Assembly: GCA_002363515.1 (NCBI GenBank)
Contig: DEVX01000049.1
Location: forward strand, 1 to 10,209
Length of the DNA: 10,209 bases
Direction of reading: 5' to 3'
From: Candidatus Saccharibacteria bacterium UBA3225
GTDB taxonomy: Bacteria; Patescibacteriota; Saccharimonadia; Saccharimonadales; Saccharimonadaceae
A model generated the notes under the pieces. It worked only from the letters and a program-made list of their open reading frames with translations, was not told the origin of the DNA and did no database searches. Within the stretch, counting starts at the first letter, position 1. Each line of letters starts with the position of its first letter. Below, piece after piece: positions 5,045 to 10,209 of this stretch. The position numbers were made by a program, and so were the translations under genes.

Positions 5045-7120
5045 CTATTCCTTCTTGGCAGAGTTGTCTATTTTTGCCTGCTTATCGTTAGCTTTCTTGA
5101 GCTGCCAAATTACGACCGCAATCAAGCCGATGCCGATAATGCCTAGCCACAAGTAGCTCATGCCGCCCGTTAGTTCAAAGGCAATCAATAGAATCTCAAT
5201 CGAGCTAAACCAAATCATCCAATTTTTCTTCCTAAAGACGCTATAGAGCAGTACGCCCACCTGTTCGATTAAGAACAATAACGGCCACAGGATACCAGAG
5301 TTCGCAGAATAATCTTCGAGACAAACGATGGTCATGATTAAGGAAAACGCAATATAGCCAACAATATAACGTGCGGGGCTTTTCGTTTTGTATAAATATT
5401 TTGACAATATATGCGCACCGATCATTGTGCCACCTAAGATATGCGCATCGATTGCGCTTAGCGTGGTAGCTAATGCGTGCCTTGAGCCAGCTCCGGAAAG
5501 CGCGACGTTATCTATGACGGTATCTGTTATTAGGAATAGCGAAATAGCGAAGGTATAGACGGCCGTTTCGTAGAAACAAGGCATTTCCGTAATGAACGCG
5601 AATAAGGTTAATATGCATGTCGTAATCAGAAAACCAACATAACCAACCTTAATATCAATCGCCGACACGATAATCGCAAAACAGCTAGCAATTACGCATG
5701 CAATACCCAACATATCCGCCTCGTGTTTTTGAATCTTGCGCAGGAAATAGGTCCCCAGCAGGAACAAGATTGAGATAATCGAATAGGCTGCAAGGTAAGC
5801 CCCGCCATCCCATACTGGCGATGCGATATATCCACCGATAATTGCAGGAACTATCATTACGCTGACGGCGGTTGCAATACTCCAAGTTACGTTCTTGTAA
5901 TGTATCGCATGTATGATGCCGAGGATTGCGACGATGAGGCAAATTACTAACCAAACGGCAGCCATAGCGGCCGTAGTGAAGCCATGGCAAAGTGAAGGGG
6001 TAAAGAGAATACTGATAATAGAAATAATACTGACGGCATACTCTGAATCTCTGCTTTTTGTGGTCTTTTTGGGCGCGAATAGCGAAAGGACGATTTGTGT
6101 TGTAAAAGTGAGTAGCCAAATTATGGCGCATATCAAAGCCGAAGTAATATCGGGGCGAGCGCCTACACTAACCAGCGAAAAACCAAGCAGGTCAAAGGCA
6201 AGGGATACTATTACACTCTGTACTGCAAAACGTAGTAAGATTGTATGGCTTTGCATATGGCCACGAATCCAATAAGCCAGAGCATACGCAAGAAAGAAGA
6301 TTGAGCAGACGAAACGCAATAATGGCGCGGATAGGTGAATGTCTGGAATAAAGAATAATAACAATGTTACCGCATAGGCAATTGGCATCAAATAAACGCC
6401 TAGCACATTTGTCGCTGACTTGAAGGCCGCAGGAAGATTCTTGCAATTACTCACGTGTAGTGTCATTGGCACTAATGCGGCGACTATTAGTGAAAGGTAT
6501 GAGAAGTATAAAAATGCCTCGCTCCCCTTAAGCTTAAATGCCAGATATAGAGACCAGAATAACGGAGCGACGCATAGATAAGTAATATAGGCCATCACTG
6601 AGCTGTCGGTTATGAATGTACCAACGAGTGCTGCGACGGCAAGAGACATAGAAACACATAGAGGCATAATATTATCTGGCATGCCGAGCGAACTAAATGA
6701 AATCGTCCAAAGCGGAATCATACAGAGTGCGGAGTAAATAAACGCTTTGCCGACTGGGCGCAAATAATTAATGCGCTTATGAATGATGGAGCCGATTATA
6801 TATATTAATATTGTTAAGGATATCGTTAATGGAGCTACGAAGCTATCGTTAACGGAATCCACAAAATAAACCGTCGCCAAAACAATCAAGAAGCTACCAA
6901 TATATAGTAGCCAATTCCATTTCGCCATTGGGTTCTCAGGCTTTCGTTGCATTGGCGCTTTTTGCGCCTGCTTTGCCACTACATTGCCGGGGCGCCCCTT
7001 GTTTTGTTTTTTTCCTTTTTTGTCGTTAGCTATTAAAATAGCTGCCACTATCCCCCACGTAATTGGGTTGAAGATTACTAAAAATAGAATCCCCAACGCA
7101 CCTATCCAAACATAATTCAT
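5045..7120 (-). CDS. Large polytopic membrane protein of unknown function
   Basis: From the ATG at 7120 the protein has 691 residues and very roughly 18 hydrophobic segments. A first hydrophobic block (about 4-32) is followed by a basic, proline-containing linker (33-66, with KKGKKQNKGRPG) and then by near-continuous membrane segments from about 69, starting WNWLLYIGSFLIVLATVYF. The last segment, YLWLGIIGIGLIAVVIW, is followed by a Lys-rich tail. No enzymatic motif, transporter signature or ATPase motif is evident, and I cannot name a family with confidence; it is reminiscent of large DUF2157-like membrane proteins. An in-frame TTG at 7129 adds three codons but abuts the -10, upstream of the likely start of transcription, so the ATG at 7120 is preferred. 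It is transcribed alone, divergent from rpoB. Confidence 0.85.
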   Translation of the reverse strand: MNYVWIGALGILFLVIFNPITWGIVAAILIANDKKGKKQNKGRPGNVVAKQAQKAPMQRKPENPMAKWNWLLYIGSFLIVLATVYFVDSVNDSFVAPLTISLTILIYIIGSIIHKRINYLRPVGKAFIYSALCMIPLWTISFSSLGMPDNIMPLCVSMSLAVAALVGTFITDSSVMAYITYLCVAPLFWSLYLAFKLKGSEAFLYFSYLSLIVAALVPMTLHVSNCKNLPAAFKSATNVLGVYLMPIAYAVTLLLFFIPDIHLSAPLLRFVCSIFFLAYALAYWIRGHMQSHTILLRFAVQSVIVSLAFDLLGFSLVSVGARPDITSALICAIIWLLTFTTQIVLSLFAPKKTTKSRDSEYAVSIISIISILFTPSLCHGFTTAAMAAVWLVICLIVAILGIIHAIHYKNVTWSIATAVSVMIVPAIIGGYIASPVWDGGAYLAAYSIISILFLLGTYFLRKIQKHEADMLGIACVIASCFAIIVSAIDIKVGYVGFLITTCILTLFAFITEMPCFYETAVYTFAISLFLITDTVIDNVALSGAGSRHALATTLSAIDAHILGGTMIGAHILSKYLYKTKSPARYIVGYIAFSLIMTIVCLEDYSANSGILWPLLFLIEQVGVLLYSVFRKKNWMIWFSSIEILLIAFELTGGMSYLWLGIIGIGLIAVVIWQLKKANDKQAKIDNSAKKE

Positions 7121-7129
7121 ATAACTCAA

Positions 7130-7158
7130 ATTATAAATGCTTACGTTATTTTTTTCAA
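7130..7158 (-). promoter_or_regulatory. Promoter of the large membrane protein gene, apparently leaderless
   Basis: On the minus strand TTGAAA (7158-7153) and a consensus TATAAT (7135-7130) are 17 bases apart. Nine bases later comes the ATG at 7120. Transcription should start within about three bases of that ATG, and there is no room for a ribosome binding site. Confidence 0.85.
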
Positions 7159-7180
7159 ACCAATTATTATAATAAAAGTA

Positions 7181-7209
7181 TTGATAAAGTTGTAAAAATG
7201 CGCTAAAAT
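7181..7209 (+). promoter_or_regulatory. Promoter of rpoB
   Basis: TTGATA (7181-7186) and TAAAAT (7204-7209) are separated by 17 bases, each matching five of six consensus bases. Its -35 lies 22 bases from the -35 of the divergent membrane protein gene. Transcription would start near 7216, leaving a leader of about 110 bases. Confidence 0.85.
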
Positions 7210-7230
7210 ATTGTACTAAGAAGTAGTGTG

Positions 7231-7279
7231 CTTTAACTTTTTTGCTCGAACCGTACTGGCGAAACGGTTGAGGTTAAAG
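7231..7279 (+). promoter_or_regulatory. Long bulged hairpin in the rpoB leader
   Basis: CTTTAAC (7231-7237) pairs with GTTAAAG (7273-7279). Inside it, CTC (7245-7247) and AACCGT (7249-7254) pair with ACGGTT and GAG (7264-7272) around a nine-base loop. The 3' strand is continuous over 16 bases, while the 5' strand carries a seven-base bulge (TTTTTTG) and a single bulged G. No T-tract follows, so it is not a simple terminator. It may control translation or stability of the rpoB message. Confidence 0.5.
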
Positions 7280-7326
7280 CGGGGATCTTCCGGCCAAAGT
7301 ATCAACACTAAAAACAGCGAGGGAAC

Positions 7327-10209
7327 GTGGCAAAATCTACAAATACCGCAAAGAGTGGTAGCCGGGTATCTTTTACCGAAGGCGACCAAGTTCTTCCAAT
7401 ACCAAATCTAACTGAGCACCAGACAAAATCCTGGGACGAATTCGTAAAATACGGTCTTCAGGAAGTCTTCAACGAGCTAAACCCGATTGATGACTATACT
7501 GGTCAAAAAATGAGCCTACGCTTTAAGGATTATTATTTTAAAGATCCTGTAGAAGACGACCGTACGGCTAAAGAAAATCTTACAACTTACGAGGCTCCAC
7601 TACACGTAAACGTAGAGCTGACAAATAAAGTAACTGGCGAAGTTAAGGAACAGGATATTTATTTTGGTGACTATCCGTGGATGACTGATCGCGCCAGTTT
7701 TATCATCAATGGCACCGAGCGCGTAATTGTTTCTCAGCTAATTCGCTCGGCTGGCGTTTTCTTCCAGGCCGATACGGTTGCTGGTCATAATTATTATGGC
7801 GCAAAGATAATCCCAGGCCGTGGTGCATGGCTTGAGTTTGAGACTGACACCAAGGGTGTTATCTATGTCAAGATTGATCGTCGTCGCAAAGTCCCTGTAA
7901 CAACTTTGCTTCGCGCGCTTGGTCGCAAGAAGACTGAGATTATGGCCGACTTCAAAGACATTGATACCGGCGATATTCATTACATTGAAAATACTTTCGA
8001 AAAAGATCCGTCCGATAACCAGGGCAGCGCTCTTCTCGAAATCTATCGACGCCTTCGCCCAGGCGATTTGGCAACCATTGAAAATGCGCGCTCTATGATT
8101 GATCGCACCTTCAATGATTATCGTCGTTATGATTATTCTCGTGTTGGCCGCTACAAGATTAATCAACGCCTCGGCTTCGATACGCCAAATGATGAAGTTC
8201 ACCGCACACTACAAATGCAAGACCTAATTGCTATTATTCGCGAGATTATTCGTCTGAATAATACGCAAGATCCAGTTGACGATATTGACTCGCTCGCGAA
8301 TCGCCGTGTCAAGCTTGTTGGCGAACTTGTACAACGCCAATTCCGCTTGGGCATGCTTCGCTTGCAACGCAATATTCTTGACCGCATGTCGATGAGCGAT
8401 CCGCAAACTGTAACTCCATCGCAATTAGTCAACTCTCGTCCAGTTACGGCTGCCGTTAAGGAATTCTTTAGCAGTTCTCAGCTCAGTCAGCTTATGGACG
8501 AGACTAATCCGTTCAGCGAACTTTCGCACAAACGCCGTCTATCCAGTATGGGCCCTGGTGGTCTTACTCGCGAGCGTGCAGGCTTTGAGGTACGCGATAC
8601 TCACCCTACGCATTATGGTCGTATTTGTACAGTAGAAACTCCAGAAGGCGGAAACGTCGGTCTTGTATTAAACCTAGCAACCTATGCGCATATTAATGAC
8701 TACGGCTTCATTGAGGCTCCGTATCGCGTTGTGAAAGACGGTAGGGTTACCGATGAAATAGTCTACGCCGATGCTGCCGCTGAGGAAAAGATGGTTATTG
8801 CCGATACTAGCGCCAAGCTCGACAAAGACGGCAAATTTATAGACGAATACGTATCCGCTCGCAAGGCACTTCAACCAACGCAGGTTATGGCGAGCGAAGT
8901 AACACACATGGATGCTGCCCACAAAGAGATTCTTGGTGTCGCCGCTTCCATGATTCCATTCGTAGAAAAGAACCGCGTCGACCGCTCTTTGATGGCTTGC
9001 GCCATGCAGAAGCAGGCTGTGCCGCTCATTAAGCCAGAAGCTGCAATTGTTTCCACTGGTATTGATGGCGAAGTTGCAAAAAATCTCTCACAAATCGCCT
9101 ACGCAGAGGCTGACGGGGAAGTTGTTAAGGCTGATTCAAATTCCGTTGAAGTGAAATATAAGAACGGAACTAAAACTTATAATCTAATTCACTTCATGAA
9201 GACAAATGACGACCGCTGTTATGATGAGCGCACTGTCGTCAAGCGTGGTCAGAAAGTAAAGAAGGGCGATGTCTTGATTGAGGGCGCGTCAATCGATAAT
9301 GGCGAACTTGCTCTTGGTAAGAATATGCTCGTGGCCTTCATGCCATGGCGCGGCTATAACATGGATGACGCTATCGTAATCTCTAGCCGTCTCGTCCAAG
9401 ATGATGAATTGACCAGTATTAACATTCGTGATTTTGACGTAGAAGTTCGCGAAACCAAGCTTGGTCCAGAACAAGTTACTCGTGATATTCCAAACGTATC
9501 AGAAGCTGCTCTTCGCCACCTTGGTGAAGACGGTATTGTAACTGTTGGCTCGGAAGTCCGCAATGGCGATGTCCTTGTCGGTAAAATTACGCCAAAGGGC
9601 GAGCAAGAGCTCAGTTCTGAGGAGCGCCTCCTTCGCGCTATCTTCGGCGAGAAAGCCAAAGATGTTCGCGATACTTCCGTTCGTATGAATGGATCTGATG
9701 GTGGCAAAGTCGTTGGCGTAAAAATCTTCACCCGCGAACAGGGCAATGATCTCAAATCTGGCGTTATTATGCAGATCAAGATTTATGTCGCCGAAATGCG
9801 CAAGATTAGTGTTGGTGATAAGCTTTCTGGTCGCCACGGTAACAAGGGTGTGGTAGCGCGCATTCTTCCAGTTGAAGATATGCCGTTTATGGAAGATGGT
9901 ACTCCAGTCGATGTAGTGCTTAACCCGATGGGTGTACCAAGCCGCATGAACCTTGGTCAGCTCTTTGAGACTCATCTTGGTATGGCTGCTCGCGCACTCG
10001 GTTATCATGTCACGACTCCATCCTTCAACTCTGTATCTGATGAAACAATTTCCGAAGAGCTCAAGAAAGCCGGCTTCGAGCCAGATGGTCGCGTTAAACT
10101 CTATGATGGCCTCACTGGCGAGCCGTTCGAAGAGCGCATTACGGTTGGTGTAATGTATATGCTCAAGCTACACCACATGGTCGCTGATAAGATTCATGCT
10201 CGTTCTACT
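7327..10209 (+). CDS. rpoB: RNA polymerase beta subunit, 3' end outside the window
   Basis: RpoB forms half of the RNA polymerase catalytic cleft. The 961 codons present start at a GTG with GAGGG three bases upstream and run open to the window edge, ending in MYMLKLHHMVADKIHARST; the C-terminal anchor region is missing. Family blocks in order: DDIDSLANRRVKLVGELVQRQ-like region (318-338), the rifampicin region FFSSSQLSQLMDETNPFSE...HKRRLSSMGPGG (380-412), HPTHYGRICTVETPEGGNVGL (427-446), ELALGKNMLVAFMPW (660-674), GDKLSGRHGNKGVV (830-843) with Lys832 and Lys840 at the E. coli K1065/K1073 sites, and VLNPMGVPSRMNLGQ (864-878). Asp391, His401 and Ser406 match the rifampicin contacts D516, H526 and S531. 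The N-terminal half is short: H526 aligns with residue 401. The usual YNFED motif reads YNMDD (677-681). rplJ and rplL do not lie upstream. Confidence 0.99.
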   Translation, partial: MAKSTNTAKSGSRVSFTEGDQVLPIPNLTEHQTKSWDEFVKYGLQEVFNELNPIDDYTGQKMSLRFKDYYFKDPVEDDRTAKENLTTYEAPLHVNVELTNKVTGEVKEQDIYFGDYPWMTDRASFIINGTERVIVSQLIRSAGVFFQADTVAGHNYYGAKIIPGRGAWLEFETDTKGVIYVKIDRRRKVPVTTLLRALGRKKTEIMADFKDIDTGDIHYIENTFEKDPSDNQGSALLEIYRRLRPGDLATIENARSMIDRTFNDYRRYDYSRVGRYKINQRLGFDTPNDEVHRTLQMQDLIAIIREIIRLNNTQDPVDDIDSLANRRVKLVGELVQRQFRLGMLRLQRNILDRMSMSDPQTVTPSQLVNSRPVTAAVKEFFSSSQLSQLMDETNPFSELSHKRRLSSMGPGGLTRERAGFEVRDTHPTHYGRICTVETPEGGNVGLVLNLATYAHINDYGFIEAPYRVVKDGRVTDEIVYADAAAEEKMVIADTSAKLDKDGKFIDEYVSARKALQPTQVMASEVTHMDAAHKEILGVAASMIPFVEKNRVDRSLMACAMQKQAVPLIKPEAAIVSTGIDGEVAKNLSQIAYAEADGEVVKADSNSVEVKYKNGTKTYNLIHFMKTNDDRCYDERTVVKRGQKVKKGDVLIEGASIDNGELALGKNMLVAFMPWRGYNMDDAIVISSRLVQDDELTSINIRDFDVEVRETKLGPEQVTRDIPNVSEAALRHLGEDGIVTVGSEVRNGDVLVGKITPKGEQELSSEERLLRAIFGEKAKDVRDTSVRMNGSDGGKVVGVKIFTREQGNDLKSGVIMQIKIYVAEMRKISVGDKLSGRHGNKGVVARILPVEDMPFMEDGTPVDVVLNPMGVPSRMNLGQLFETHLGMAARALGYHVTTPSFNSVSDETISEELKKAGFEPDGRVKLYDGLTGEPFEERITVGVMYMLKLHHMVADKIHARST

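Noticed and set aside
5685..6131. A 148-codon open frame on the minus strand inside the large membrane protein gene
   Set aside because: It is in another frame of the same strand, has unusual His/Arg/Tyr composition and no start signals; the membrane protein frame explains the sequence.
8464..8562. Rifampicin-resistance substitutions in RpoB
   Set aside because: The main contact residues (equivalents of Q513, D516, H526 and S531) are all wild type; Leu389 at the F514 position alone is not enough to predict resistance.
9499..10008. A 169-codon open frame on the minus strand inside rpoB
   Set aside because: It is antisense to clearly conserved RpoB motifs, matches no family and has no promoter or ribosome binding site; it is a by-product of rpoB codon use.
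1..10209. CRISPR arrays, insertion sequences, tRNA genes or phage modules
   Set aside because: No regularly spaced repeats, transposase, terminal repeats, tRNA folds or phage genes were seen; the window is mostly housekeeping genes plus two envelope genes.

Overview
The window looks like a compact, moderate-GC genome of the candidate phyla radiation, most likely a Saccharibacterium (TM7) or relative. This is an inference from the small housekeeping genes, short spacers, a divergent bL32, a compact RpoB, a lone class B sortase and the standard stop codons. No marker here proves the lineage.

Layout. Positions 1-240 hold a GC-rich plus-strand segment of unknown nature that ends at a strong intrinsic terminator (252-281). 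A class B sortase gene lies on the minus strand (325-1158). Diverging from it is a four-gene plus-strand operon: rpmF (bL32), nusB, a NUDIX hydrolase gene and rnc (1266-3396). It is followed by rpsP with its own promoter (3520-3888), a gene for an 82-residue single-pass membrane protein (4032-4280) and a khpA-like KH-domain gene (4524-4922), each with its own promoter. A minus-strand gene for a large polytopic membrane protein (5045-7120) converges on khpA at a bidirectional terminator. Diverging from that gene, after a structured leader, is rpoB, which runs off the right edge (7327-10209, 961 codons present).

Function. The plus strand is almost entirely an RNA and ribosome toolkit: bL32 and bS16 (ribosome), NusB (rRNA antitermination), RNase III (rRNA processing), KhpA (RNA chaperone) and RpoB (transcription). 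The two minus-strand genes are envelope genes. Both have a TATAAT box 7-9 bases before the ATG and no Shine-Dalgarno sequence, so they look leaderless. The plus-strand genes mostly carry Shine-Dalgarno sequences. That split, an 83-base out-of-frame nusB/NUDIX overlap, a palindromic candidate operator with an attenuator-like hairpin before the 82-residue protein, the hairpin in the rpoB leader and a Glu-to-Asp change in a near-invariant RpoB motif are the main points of interest. No CRISPR array, insertion sequence, tRNA gene or clear accessory system was found.
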